From: Clostridia bacterium
Lineage (GTDB): Bacteria > Bacillota > Clostridia > Christensenellales > Borkfalkiaceae
Length of the DNA: 41,433 nt
NCBI GenBank assembly: GCA_017399035.1
Contig: JAFQEM010000005.1
Location: 1 to 41,433, forward strand
Direction of reading: 5' to 3'
Under the pieces are notes generated by a model. That model did not search any database, had not been told where the DNA came from, and saw nothing but the letters and a program-made list of their open reading frames with translations. Below are positions 24,271 through 33,053 of the stretch, in pieces. The stretch's first letter is position 1, and every line of letters starts with the position of its first letter. The translations under genes were made by a program, and so were the position numbers.

Positions 24271-25584
24271 TTATTTATTGTTAAGGCATTCAATGCCAGG
24301 AAGTTTTTTGCCTTCAAAAAGTTCAAGTGATGCTCCGCCACCAGTAGAAATATGGCTCATCTTGTCAGCATAACCAAGTTGAGTTACTGCAGCGGCAGAA
24401 TCGCCACCACCGATAATAGTAGTTGCCTCAGTATCAGCAAGAGCCTTTGCTACAGCAATAGTACCCTTTGCAAATATCGGATTTTCAAACACGCCCATAG
24501 GTCCGTTCCAAATAACCGTTTTTGCGCTTTTAACTTCATTTGCATAAAGTTCTGCAGTTTTAGGTCCGATATCAAGACCCATTTTGTCGGCAGGAATTGC
24601 ATCTACGCCGTAAACTTGACATTCAACTTCTGCATCAATAGGATTTGGGAAATCTTTAGTAATATTTGCGTCAACGGGAAGAAGAAGTTTTTTGCCAAGT
24701 TCTTCTGCCTTATTCATCATATCTTTACAATAGCCTATTTGTTCGTCGTCAACTAGTGAAGTTCCAACTTCATATCCTTTAGCCTTTAAGAACGTATACG
24801 CCATACCGCCACCGATAATGAGAGTATCGCATTTTTCTAAAAGGTTAGAAATAACTTTAAGTTTATCTGCAACTTTAGCACCACCCAAAATAGCAACGAA
24901 AGGTCTTACGGGATTTTCTAAAGCGTCTGCCATTACTGAAAGTTCTTTTTCAATAAGGAAACCGCAAACTGCAGTATCAACAAAACCGTATTCTGCAATA
25001 GCAGCGGTGGTTGCGTGTGAACGGTGAGCAGTTCCAAATGCGTCGTTCACGTAAATATCGCAATAACTTGCAAGTTTTTTGCAAAGAGCCTCATCTCTCT
25101 TTTCTTCACCCTTTTCAAAACGGGTGTTTTCAAGAAGAACAACTTCACCGTCTTTAAGAGCAGAAACTGCAGCGTCTGCGCAAGGACCTACAACGTCTTC
25201 TGCAAATACTACGGGTTGACCGAGTTTTTCAGAAAGTTTTTCAGCAACGGGACGGAGAGAAAATTTCTTTCTATCTTTAAGCGCTGCCTCAAGATATTTG
25301 CAAGTTGCTTCTTGTTGTTCTGAAAGGGTTGCCATTGCTTCAACTGCTTTCTTTTCTTTCTTTGTTAAGCCAAAGCCAGGGGTAAGAACGTTATGGGGCT
25401 TACCCATATGTGAGCAAAGAATAACTTTTGCACCGTTTTCTATAAGATATTTAATGGTAGGAAGCGCGCCGTTGATACGCGTTTCGTCAGTGATTTTACC
25501 ATCTTTCATAGGTACGTTAAAATCTACCCTAACAAGACATCTTTTACCTTTTACGTCTACGTCTCTTATGGATTTTTTATTCAT
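24271..25584 (-). CDS. pgk: Phosphoglycerate kinase with an extra ~38-residue insertion
   Basis: 437 residues; most bacterial enzymes have about 395. Makes ATP from 1,3-bisphosphoglycerate. [15 protein letters not shown], the WNGPMGVFE segment and GGGDSAAAV are all present. After SHMGKP (about 59-63) there is an additional charged, helical stretch (about 64-106, with [17 protein letters not shown]) before [10 protein letters not shown], where most family members have only a few residues. I chose ATG 25584, since GAGGAG precedes it; an in-frame ATG at 25623 has no ribosome site. First gene of the pgk-tpiA-gpmI operon. Confidence 0.96.
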   Translation of the reverse strand: MNKKSIRDVDVKGKRCLVRVDFNVPMKDGKITDETRINGALPTIKYLIENGAKVILCSHMGKPHNVLTPGFGLTKKEKKAVEAMATLSEQQEATCKYLEAALKDRKKFSLRPVAEKLSEKLGQPVVFAEDVVGPCADAAVSALKDGEVVLLENTRFEKGEEKRDEALCKKLASYCDIYVNDAFGTAHRSHATTAAIAEYGFVDTAVCGFLIEKELSVMADALENPVRPFVAILGGAKVADKLKVISNLLEKCDTLIIGGGMAYTFLKAKGYEVGTSLVDDEQIGYCKDMMNKAEELGKKLLLPVDANITKDFPNPIDAEVECQVYGVDAIPADKMGLDIGPKTAELYANEVKSAKTVIWNGPMGVFENPIFAKGTIAVAKALADTEATTIIGGGDSAAAVTQLGYADKMSHISTGGGASLELFEGKKLPGIECLNNK

Positions 25585-25651
25585 AATATTTCTCCTCGCG
25601 GTGCTTAAGGTCTTACACCCCAAACTACCCTATTTTATTTTTTTCTAATTT

Positions 25652-25680
25652 ATTATATAAATAAATCCGCCGTTTGTCAA
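25652..25680 (-). promoter_or_regulatory. Consensus sigma-A promoter of the pgk operon
   Basis: On the minus strand, TTGACA (25680-25675), exactly 17 bases, TATAAT (25657-25652): a 12 of 12 match. The -35 box is in the loop of the upstream gene's terminator hairpin. Confidence 0.93.
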
Positions 25681-25694
25681 TCATTTAACGGCGG
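25667..25694 (-). terminator. Terminator-like hairpin of the Na/Pi transporter gene, overlapping the pgk promoter
   Basis: A perfect 8-bp GC-rich stem (25667-25674 with 25687-25694) encloses a 12-base loop. The minus-strand downstream sequence is ATTTATTTA, a poor U-tract. Confidence 0.7.
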
Positions 25695-25705
25695 ATATCT
25701 TTAGT

Positions 25706-27391
25706 TTATGCTTTATTCTGTGATACGTGAGAGTGGCGATAACGCCTAATAGATAGCGCAAGGTTGGTAATGTGGTCGCCAACACGCTCAAGGTTAGAAA
25801 CTGCTTGCAAATATACAGAACCAAGTTGAGCGTTGCAAGCCCCTGCCTTAACCCTATCAATATGACAGTTTTCAAGACTTTGAGAAAGCACGTCTATTTC
25901 TTCTTCAATTTCTTCAACCTTGCCTAAAAGTTCAACGTTTCTATCGTCAAACGCGGTGATTGCATACTCGTATAGAGTGTTGATTTTGTCAGTAAGTTCT
26001 TTAAGTTCACCCTTTGCCTCTTCAGAGAACACAACTTCTTCTTCACGCAAACGAAGCGCATATTCTAACACGTTTTCTGCATAGTCGCCAACGCGCTCTA
26101 CGTCTGATACAACGTGATAATAAGAACCTATTTTCTTGTCGTCTTCATCACTTAAATCTTTACCCATAAGTTTAGTAAGATATGCGGTTATTGCTTTATT
26201 TAAATGATTTAACACTTCTTCGTTACTTCTAATAACTGATTCGTGGTCAACGCTAGAATTGAGCAACATATCCGTTGAAAGGTTGATGTTATCTCTAGCA
26301 AACTCACTCATTCTAATAATTTCTTTTTTAATGTTACCCGCTGCAATAGGTGGTGTTGATAAAAGCCTGTCGTCAATAAACTTAAACTTAAAGCGTTCGT
26401 CTATTTCAACTTTGCCGTCTGGAATTATAATGCAAGCAAGTTTAACCACAAATTGAGACAACGGCAACATCACTAAAGTTGTTAACACGTTAAAAAGCGT
26501 ATGGAATATTGCTATTTGTTGACCTACGTCGTTAGACATTTTTGCAAATATTGTTGCAATTTCATCTTTCCAAATCCAAAGAGGCGCAATGAACAACAAG
26601 CAACCGAAGGTGTTGAAAAGCAAGTGCACTATTGCAGTTCTTTTTGCGTTTACGTGCGTTCCTGCAGAAGATAATATTGACGTTATACAAGTACCGATAT
26701 TTGAGCCGAGCGCTAGGAAAAGGGCGTTTTCAAAAGGTAAAACTTTTATTGACGCAAGAACTACCATAAGCGAGGTTATCGTTGACGAACTGTGAACGAG
26801 AGCGGTTAGAATAATACCTATTAAGATAAGCAACAACGGGAAGTGGTCGCCTTGAAATATTGTAGTAACCCAACCGTAAGGGGTTTCACTATCAATAAAC
26901 ATTATTTTCTTCGCATACGTAGAAATAAACTCTAACCCTACGAAAATCAAGCCCAAGCCCGCTAAAATGTTGCCAACGTTTTGAACTTTTTCATTTTTAA
27001 TAAGCATTGCCATCAAAATTCCCACGCAACCTATCATAGCGGCGATTGCGCCGATATCTATTGCGCCTATACCTGACAATGAAACGATATGCGCCGTTAC
27101 GGTTGTACCTATGTTAGCGCCCATAATAACGTTTGTTGCCTGAACTAGCGACATAAGACCGATATTAACAAAGCCGACAAGCATAACCGTTGTAGCAGTT
27201 GAACTTTGAATAATACTTGTTACCGCAATACCAACACCAACGCCAGCAAACCTGTTAGAGGTAACCTTGCCCAACATTTTTTTCATACCGCCACCTGCAA
27301 CTTGCTCTAGTGAATTACCCATAGTTTTCATACCGAGCATCATTGCGGCTACGCCACCAAACATAAAAAATATGTTCCAAAGCATTTCCAT
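25706..27391 (-). CDS. Na/Pi-cotransporter II-related protein with C-terminal PhoU domain
   Basis: 561 residues. Two inverted NaPi repeats form the membrane part (about 1-310). The diagnostic QSSTATT is near residue 61 and its counterpart HSSSTITS near 200; each is followed by a GANIGTT or GSNIGTC motif. The C-terminal ~200 residues are helical and resemble PhoU, with metal-site-like motifs VERVGDYAENV and LERVGDHITNLA. Family members import phosphate with sodium, and the PhoU part may regulate this. It is monocistronic, with a promoter and flanking terminators. Confidence 0.92.
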   Translation of the reverse strand: MEMLWNIFFMFGGVAAMMLGMKTMGNSLEQVAGGGMKKMLGKVTSNRFAGVGVGIAVTSIIQSSTATTVMLVGFVNIGLMSLVQATNVIMGANIGTTVTAHIVSLSGIGAIDIGAIAAMIGCVGILMAMLIKNEKVQNVGNILAGLGLIFVGLEFISTYAKKIMFIDSETPYGWVTTIFQGDHFPLLLILIGIILTALVHSSSTITSLMVVLASIKVLPFENALFLALGSNIGTCITSILSSAGTHVNAKRTAIVHLLFNTFGCLLFIAPLWIWKDEIATIFAKMSNDVGQQIAIFHTLFNVLTTLVMLPLSQFVVKLACIIIPDGKVEIDERFKFKFIDDRLLSTPPIAAGNIKKEIIRMSEFARDNINLSTDMLLNSSVDHESVIRSNEEVLNHLNKAITAYLTKLMGKDLSDEDDKKIGSYYHVVSDVERVGDYAENVLEYALRLREEEVVFSEEAKGELKELTDKINTLYEYAITAFDDRNVELLGKVEEIEEEIDVLSQSLENCHIDRVKAGACNAQLGSVYLQAVSNLERVGDHITNLALSIRRYRHSHVSQNKA

Positions 27392-27457
27392 TTTTTATTT
27401 AACCATCCTACAAATGTATTTCTTAAGTTTTTTATAATCCCAACTTCACCCATTATA

Positions 27458-27487
27458 ATTTTAAACAATTTTGTTTAGTTGTGTCAA
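27458..27487 (-). promoter_or_regulatory. Probable promoter of the Na/Pi transporter gene
   Basis: TTGACA (27487-27482), 18 bases, TAAAAT (27463-27458) on the minus strand. A second TATAAT-like box lies a few bases further downstream, at non-standard spacing. Confidence 0.6.
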
Positions 27488-27507
27488 GCAAAAATTATAC
27501 GTGAAAA

Positions 27508-27549
27508 TAAAAAAACGGAATAGCCACAAAATATTTTTGACTTTCCGTT
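27508..27549 (-). terminator. Terminator after trmL
   Basis: ACGGAA plus AGTC pairs with GGCT and TTCCGT across one bulge, followed by seven or more T on the minus strand. Confidence 0.75.
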
Positions 27550-27567
27550 ATTTTGAATTTAATCGTT

Positions 27568-28059
27568 TTATCTATTAGGTATTTGCCCTTCCGTTTTAAA
27601 ATTAGGATATCCCAACTGTCTTAGCCCTTCGTAAACGCCTACGCAAACAGAGTTTGATAAGTTTAGCGAACGCACTTCTCCAAGCATAGGCAACCTAACG
27701 CACTCGTCGTAATGTTTTTCAAGTAAAGGTTCAGGTAGCCCTTTAGTTTCTTTACCAAAAACTAAAAAATCGCCGTCTTTATAACTTACGTCAGAGTGAA
27801 CGTTTTTTGCCTTGGTTGAAAAAAACCAAAAATTTTTACCGTTATAAAACTTGTCCATAACTTCTTCTATACTGTCATAATAATATATTTCAAGCAAGTT
27901 CCAGTAATCCAGCCCCGCCCTTTTTAAATGTTTGTCCGTTACTTCAAATCCTAGTGGACGAACTAAATGTAATTTACTACCCGTAACCGCGCAAGTTCTT
28001 GCAATATTACCCGCATTTTGAGGAATTTCTGGTTCTACCAGTACTACGTTAAACGCCAT
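27568..28059 (-). CDS. trmL: tRNA (cytidine(34)-2'-O)-methyltransferase TrmL
   Basis: 163 residues, SPOUT class with a C-terminal trefoil knot. Methylates the 2'-OH of the wobble base of tRNA-Leu isoacceptors. Typical opening is VVLVEPEIPQNAGNIART. The knot region is FGKETKGLPEPLL, LPMLGEVRSLNLSNSV and YEGLRQ. GGAG precedes the ATG. It follows the nitrilase-like gene by 15 bases and has a terminator downstream. Confidence 0.95.
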   Translation of the reverse strand: MAFNVVLVEPEIPQNAGNIARTCAVTGSKLHLVRPLGFEVTDKHLKRAGLDYWNLLEIYYYDSIEEVMDKFYNGKNFWFFSTKAKNVHSDVSYKDGDFLVFGKETKGLPEPLLEKHYDECVRLPMLGEVRSLNLSNSVCVGVYEGLRQLGYPNFKTEGQIPNR

Positions 28060-28074
28060 TATATTTCTCCTTTG

Positions 28075-28755
28075 TCAATAACCTGAATTAAATTCACGAT
28101 AAAGCCCACGTCTACGTGAACTTATCAAGTGATAATCTTTTTCAATTTTTACTTTAGTGCTAAAAATTTCCGCACCGCCTGCAACAGTAATATTACCACG
28201 AATATCCGATACGCACGCGTAATTTTGCGCACATAACGCCATTGCAACACCGTTTGAAAACGAACCTGCCCTTAACATAATTTGAGGCATAAAATCCTCA
28301 AGTTTTTTAAAAAGGCATATTATTATATCTGCATCACATAAAGTTAAAACCCTTGCGGATTCTGGAAAGAATAAATCTTCGGCAACAATTAAACCTATTT
28401 TACCTGCGCCCGTATCGTAAACTCTAAACGAACCGCTTGCAACAAATTCGCTTTCGTCTATTGCGTGAGCCATATCGGTTACACCTAAAATCTTGCCCCT
28501 ATCTGCAATAACAACCGAGTGTCTAAACACCCCGTAAGCGTCAGTATCACAACCGCAAATTACAACTGAAGATAACTGTTTAGATAACTTTGCTATATCG
28601 TGAAAATATTCGGTTTCACCACTCAATTCTTTTTTATAACTAACTAACCCCATTCCGTTAAAGCCGAACACAACTAAATCGTGCTTGCCAAGTTTTGAAA
28701 GTTTTTCTTGCCACGCAGTATTGAGTGAATCTTTAGTCACAAAACAGATATCCAT
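28075..28755 (-). CDS. Nitrilase-superfamily protein lacking the catalytic triad
   Basis: 226 residues from ATG 28755, chosen because GGGGG lies five bases before it (a GTG six bases upstream is possible). The alpha-beta-beta-alpha nitrilase fold is indicated by DLVVF, SVVIADRGKILG, KIGLIVAEDLFFPESARVL and MALCAQNYA. The Glu, Lys and Cys needed for catalysis are all replaced: VVFPE reads VVFGF, the Lys position reads Met95 in TDMAHAI, and the nucleophile in GLxxCxDxxFPE is Ala125. It is probably not an amidase and may bind a ligand or have a structural role. It lies between dusB and trmL in a tRNA-modification run. Confidence 0.8.
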   Translation of the reverse strand: MDICFVTKDSLNTAWQEKLSKLGKHDLVVFGFNGMGLVSYKKELSGETEYFHDIAKLSKQLSSVVICGCDTDAYGVFRHSVVIADRGKILGVTDMAHAIDESEFVASGSFRVYDTGAGKIGLIVAEDLFFPESARVLTLCDADIIICLFKKLEDFMPQIMLRAGSFSNGVAMALCAQNYACVSDIRGNITVAGGAEIFSTKVKIEKDYHLISSRRRGLYREFNSGY

Positions 28756-28808
28756 AAGCACCCCCGAAACGCCTTATATATCATTTTATTTCTTGGGTGT
28801 TGGATTTG

Positions 28809-29747
28809 TTAAAGATAATTAGATATTAAAAATTTAATTTGCCCTACGCTTTCTGCCGTTTGCAATGCCGTTTTTAACTCTTTTACTCCTACTTTACCTT
28901 TAAAATAATATGAAGTAAACTTTCTAAATTCTAAAGATGCGCGTCTGTCGCCATATCGTTCTGCCATTAAAGTAATATGGTTTAACATATATTCCTTAAG
29001 GGTAACGCTAGTTTCTTTATCAAGCAAATCTACTATCAAAAATGGATTAGCGATTGCGCCTCGGGCAATCATAATTCCGTCGGCACCCGTTCTATTTATC
29101 ATATTTTCGGCATCTTGTTTATTAAATATTCCGCCGTTAGCAATAACGGGAATTTTAACAGCGTTTTTAGCACGTTCTATGGCGTTATAATCAGGTTCAC
29201 CAGAATAATAATCTTCACGAACCCTGCCGTGAATAGTTATTAAACTTGCACCCGAATTTTCCGCCATCTTTGCAAATTCGGTAGCAATATCGTCTCCCCG
29301 CTTTTGCCCTGTGCGTATTTTTACGGTAATATTCTTGCCACTTTTAACGCACTCTTTAATTATATTTTCCGCTTTTTTTATATCGGTTAAAAGGGCGCTT
29401 CCCTCTCCGTTTTTAAAAACTTTAGGCACGGGGCAACCCATATTTATATCAACAATAGAAAAAGGCTGTAAATATTCACTTTCACACGCCGAACGCATAA
29501 AGTATGCATCAGCGCCAAATATTTGAGCAGAAGTTTTATTTATATCTTGCCCACTAAAAAGCAATTCTGCAGAGTTTTCTCCACCATACATCAAACCTTT
29601 TGCGCTCACTAATTCAGTAAATGCCAAACCAACGCCCAAAGAAATTTGCAATTTTCTATAAGCGTAATCAGTGTAGCCTGCCATGGGTGCTAAAAATATA
29701 TTGTTTTCAACTTGCGTATTGCCTACGGTAAGTGCGTGGACTTGCAT
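28809..29747 (-). CDS. dusB: tRNA-dihydrouridine synthase (DusB family)
   Basis: 312 residues, FMN-dependent TIM barrel that reduces uridines in tRNA. FLAPMAGYTDYAYRK at the N-terminus, the catalytic Cys105 in INMGCPVPKVFKNGEGS, KIRTG, THGRVREDYYSG and ANGGI are all visible. ATG 29747 has AAGGTG four bases upstream and lies inside the 3' end of the flippase gene, overlapping it by 41 bases, which suggests coupled translation. Confidence 0.95.
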   Translation of the reverse strand: MQVHALTVGNTQVENNIFLAPMAGYTDYAYRKLQISLGVGLAFTELVSAKGLMYGGENSAELLFSGQDINKTSAQIFGADAYFMRSACESEYLQPFSIVDINMGCPVPKVFKNGEGSALLTDIKKAENIIKECVKSGKNITVKIRTGQKRGDDIATEFAKMAENSGASLITIHGRVREDYYSGEPDYNAIERAKNAVKIPVIANGGIFNKQDAENMINRTGADGIMIARGAIANPFLIVDLLDKETSVTLKEYMLNHITLMAERYGDRRASLEFRKFTSYYFKGKVGVKELKTALQTAESVGQIKFLISNYL

Positions 29748-31071
29748 TTTTCACCTTAAACTTAAATATTATTATAAAGTTTATCAAACAAGCGAAAAAA
29801 TAGCAAGCGATTAACGCTATTCCACCACCGTAAATATTAAAACGAGGGATTTTCATTAAGATTAAATTGAGTGCGGTTTTTATCACTACGCCCACGCTTA
29901 AACTTATAACAGGTACGTAAAGTTTACCCTTGCCTATTAGAACGGCGTTTAACGTTTGCAAGATTGAAAGTAATAAGACGCAAGGTGAAAGCAAACGTAT
30001 TAAATTTATTGCAATATTTTTTTCTATTTGCGGTAACGCTCTATATAATAAATTTACAATAAAAGGCGCAAATATAAGACAAAACATAGCGCACGGCAAC
30101 GACAATATTACGGTTATAAATAGAACTTTTTTTGCACGCTCGTCTTGCTTTATGTTAGTACTTTCACCCGAAACTGAAGGGATTGTAACGGTTGCTACGC
30201 TATGACAAATTGATACTGGTAAATTTATTATAGTAAGCGCCACTCCACCTAACAGCCCATATAATGTGGTTGCGTCTGTTCGATAAGAGCCTATTATATT
30301 TACCGTTAAAAAACTATCAATAACTTGTGATAAAGGCAACGCTATGCCAACAATAGTTATAGGCAGAGAAGTGCGCAAAATTTCAATATAATTCTTTTTA
30401 TTTTCCTCTCTGTTTGGCTTGATAAACCCGACAAAATTTTTAGTTCTTTTTTTATATAGCACAATCAAGAATAATAGCGTTATAAATTCAGAGATAGTAA
30501 TTGCAAAAGTTGCGCCTGCAACGGCTTTTTCTAAATTAGAAGATAACAACTTTACAAAAAGTATACCCGTAGTTAGTTTTATAACTTGTTCTATTATTTG
30601 TGATATTGCCGTTGGGGACATATCCATTAGCCCTTGAAAATAACCACGAAAGCAAGATATTAACGCAACTAAAAATACCGACGGCGATAAACAAAGGTAC
30701 GCAAAGGTTACTTCTGGCGCGCCTTGTAACCTAGCAATAGGTTTTGCAAAAATAAACATAGATAAAGAAAATATCAAGCCTAAAATTGAAAGAAGTTTTA
30801 AACTTGAATATAAATATTGTCTAGCGCGATTATTTTTTTCAAAACTGCTTTGAGCGATAATCTTTGAAATTGCGCTCGGCACGGCACAGCCCGAAAAATC
30901 AAGAAGTAACGCATAAATAGGAAACACCGTTTGATAAAAACCTATACCCTTACCACCCAAAAAATTAGTTAGCGGAATACGATATATCGCGCCGAGCAAT
31001 TTACTGACGAACGCCCCCACGCCTAAAGTGGTTGCGCCTTTTAATAATAGATTATCTTTATACTTTTTCAT
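29707..31071 (-). CDS. MOP-superfamily polysaccharide/lipid flippase (SpoVB/YabM-like)
   Basis: 454 residues with about 12-14 membrane segments. N-terminal KGATTLGVGAFVSKLLGAIYRIPL, and FQTVFPIYAL-like GFYQTVFPIYALLL, are typical of the SpoVB/MurJ-like branch of the MOP exporters. It probably flips a lipid-linked cell-wall or spore-cortex precursor. It is the gene after spoVT, the same order as spoVT-yabM in Bacillus subtilis. The 3' end encodes a short basic tail (SPRTYRRQYAS) and overlaps dusB. No clear ribosome site precedes the ATG. Confidence 0.88.
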   Translation of the reverse strand: MKKYKDNLLLKGATTLGVGAFVSKLLGAIYRIPLTNFLGGKGIGFYQTVFPIYALLLDFSGCAVPSAISKIIAQSSFEKNNRARQYLYSSLKLLSILGLIFSLSMFIFAKPIARLQGAPEVTFAYLCLSPSVFLVALISCFRGYFQGLMDMSPTAISQIIEQVIKLTTGILFVKLLSSNLEKAVAGATFAITISEFITLLFLIVLYKKRTKNFVGFIKPNREENKKNYIEILRTSLPITIVGIALPLSQVIDSFLTVNIIGSYRTDATTLYGLLGGVALTIINLPVSICHSVATVTIPSVSGESTNIKQDERAKKVLFITVILSLPCAMFCLIFAPFIVNLLYRALPQIEKNIAINLIRLLSPCVLLLSILQTLNAVLIGKGKLYVPVISLSVGVVIKTALNLILMKIPRFNIYGGGIALIACYFFACLINFIIIFKFKVKNASPRTYRRQYAS

Positions 31072-31077
31072 ATATGT

Positions 31078-31106
31078 AAAACCGCGAGAATATCTCGCGG
31101 TTTTTT
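31078..31106. terminator. Terminator between spoVT and the flippase
   Basis: A perfect 12-bp stem (31078-31089 with 31093-31104) and three-base loop. On the minus strand it ends GCGGTTTTAC, a modest U-tract; the plus strand has six T. Confidence 0.82.
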
Positions 31107-31116
31107 GACGAAAAAA

Positions 31117-31662
31117 TCACTCAAGTTGAGTAGACAAAAATGACGAACCTAATTGCACGAGTTTAACGTCGCCCGACGAAAACCTTGCAGTTTTATCTTT
31201 ATCAAATAAAATTACTGAACCATAACAATCGCCACTGGCAACCATAGGCACTATTATTTGATTTTCTGCCTGCATATCTTCGCCCGATATTACTGGAACT
31301 ATTTTTCCACCGTCTGAACGTGATAACACTACGCTCTTTCTGTCTTTCAAAATTTTTTCTATCTCTTCGGAAACAGTCTTGCCTAAAATATCTTTATTTT
31401 TTCCGCCAGATACGTATATAATCGTATCACAATCGGTTATAACGCAAGTTTTTTCCGTAAGATTTTCTATACCGTCAGCAACTGCTTTCGATATACTTTT
31501 AAGCGACGACACGGGCGAATATTTTTTTAACACAAGTTCGTCTTTACTTGCATAAATTTCAAGCGGGTCTCCCTCTCTTATTCGTAACGTTTTGCGAAGT
31601 TCTTTAGGAATAACCAAACGCCCTAATTCGTCTATTCTTCTAACTATGCCTTGTTCTTGCAT
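31117..31662 (-). CDS. spoVT: Stage V sporulation protein T (AbrB-type regulator)
   Basis: 181 residues. In Bacillus SpoVT is a forespore transcription factor that tunes sigma-G genes. The N-terminal swapped-hairpin AbrB domain (GIVRRIDELGRLVIPKELR, TLRIREGDPLEIY) is near-canonical, and the C-terminal GAF domain runs about 55-181. I chose ATG 31662 because GGAGG lies six bases upstream and the protein then begins MQEQGIVRRID like known SpoVT. An upstream ATG at 31677 precedes the GGAGG and is unlikely. A forespore-type promoter is seen upstream. Its presence supports a spore-former. Confidence 0.95.
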   Translation of the reverse strand: MQEQGIVRRIDELGRLVIPKELRKTLRIREGDPLEIYASKDELVLKKYSPVSSLKSISKAVADGIENLTEKTCVITDCDTIIYVSGGKNKDILGKTVSEEIEKILKDRKSVVLSRSDGGKIVPVISGEDMQAENQIIVPMVASGDCYGSVILFDKDKTARFSSGDVKLVQLGSSFLSTQLE

Positions 31663-31681
31663 ACTGACCTCCGTCATTTGG

Positions 31682-31711
31682 TAGTATGCAACTTGTTTGC
31701 TTTTTTATACA
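31682..31711 (-). promoter_or_regulatory. Sigma-G/sigma-F-like promoter of spoVT
   Basis: On the minus strand, TGTATA (31711-31706), 17 bases, CATACTA (31688-31682). The -10 matches the forespore consensus CATACTA and the -35 resembles TGAATA. Known Bacillus spoVT is sigma-G dependent. Confidence 0.72.
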
Positions 31712-31725
31712 ACTATTTGAAAATA

Positions 31726-33033
31726 TTAAGATGCGGATAGCCAAGCGGTGGGTGTCGTTCTATAATTTTTGAACCAGTCGGTATCTTTTAGCAAAGTGTT
31801 GTTATTTGAACACTCTACGTATACTTCTTGCGTTGCCTTTGATATAACTACTATATTACCGTTCAACATCATTATCTCGCCCGAATTAGAATAATCGTCG
31901 TCAGACGTATCGTTTGGCGTTTGTGCGCCCTCCGTTTGAACGATATTTATAGTGATAGGCACGTAAAATTTATCCGTATACGGTGCAATTCTGTCTATAA
32001 CCGCTTGTGACGGGAAGGTATTTAATAAATTATCAGTATACTGAACGCTACCAGCGCAACAACACGCAACGCATATTTTAGGCTTAATTTCTTTCAACAA
32101 ACATTCGTTAGACGAAGTTGGTGAGCCGTGATGACCTGCCTTAAATAATTCTACCTGCGAAAAATCATATTGTTCTGCAAGTTTTTCTTCGCCTTCTACT
32201 TCTAAATCGCCAGTAAATAAGAATTGCCTAGAACCGTGATGGAACATCACGCAAACCGAATAGTTATTTTCATCACCGTGCCTATTTTCGTAATAATAAT
32301 TATAAAGAATTTCCATCTTTATATTTCCGTCGGCAGTAAGATTATATATTCTTTGAGCGCCCTCTTTACTTTGATTATAGCACTCTAACGCCGTAAAATG
32401 TTTTGCGCCTAATTCAACTTCGGCACTTCTTTCAGAAACGTATCTTTGATATACTTGTGAAGTTTTATCGGTGAGCGGAAAATCTATAATAGTTTCGCAC
32501 TCGTATAAATCAAACAAACTATCCCCACCTTTAGTTCCACCAAAACAGGCTATATGGTCTTCGTCTGCGTGGGTAACTATAACGTATTCAAGTTTACCGT
32601 CAAGGCAATAATTGTCAACGTATCCTTTAATATCGTCTATACTATCATAATAACTGCCACCGTCTATTAAAATGTCGTTCTCGCCTGCCTTTACGTAAAT
32701 ACTGTCCCCAGACCTATAATTACCAAGCATAATAAAGTGAAATTCAAGTTCGCCTTTTGGCAAAATTTTTACACGCCCACACACCGAACAAGACAGTTCG
32801 CCTTCCGTGCCGGCGTCAACGTAATCGTGAGAACCGATTTGCTTTTTTTGCCCACAAGATATACATTCTATCCAGTGGCTAGTTGCATCGTCTTTCCAAA
32901 TTTCTTCACAAACGTGTCCGCTTGGATATATTTGATTTAATACTTCTTCTAATATTTCGCAACCTGAGAACCCAAACGACATTATTACGACCAAAAATAA
33001 TGCTATTAACTTTGAAAAGAAACCTCTTTTCAT
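31726..33033 (-). CDS. Metallo-beta-lactamase-fold lipoprotein (ComEC C-domain-like)
   Basis: 435 residues. A lipoprotein signal (1-24, lipobox FSGC with Cys25) anchors it outside the membrane. Residues 42-87 carry two CxxC-type pairs with His and Trp (CEEIWKDD, HWIECISCG, SCSVCG), probably a small metal-binding module. The MBL domain begins near 98 with LIDGG, and HADEDH is at 155-160, LFTGDLE near 272 and KAGHHGS near 297. This set resembles the ComEC/Rec2 extracellular nuclease-like domain. Substrate is unknown. It lies 20 bases after ddh. Confidence 0.85.
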   Translation of the reverse strand: MKRGFFSKLIALFLVVIMSFGFSGCEILEEVLNQIYPSGHVCEEIWKDDATSHWIECISCGQKKQIGSHDYVDAGTEGELSCSVCGRVKILPKGELEFHFIMLGNYRSGDSIYVKAGENDILIDGGSYYDSIDDIKGYVDNYCLDGKLEYVIVTHADEDHIACFGGTKGGDSLFDLYECETIIDFPLTDKTSQVYQRYVSERSAEVELGAKHFTALECYNQSKEGAQRIYNLTADGNIKMEILYNYYYENRHGDENNYSVCVMFHHGSRQFLFTGDLEVEGEEKLAEQYDFSQVELFKAGHHGSPTSSNECLLKEIKPKICVACCCAGSVQYTDNLLNTFPSQAVIDRIAPYTDKFYVPITINIVQTEGAQTPNDTSDDDYSNSGEIMMLNGNIVVISKATQEVYVECSNNNTLLKDTDWFKNYRTTPTAWLSAS

Positions 33034-33053
33034 CTAAAATCCCCCTTTAACTT

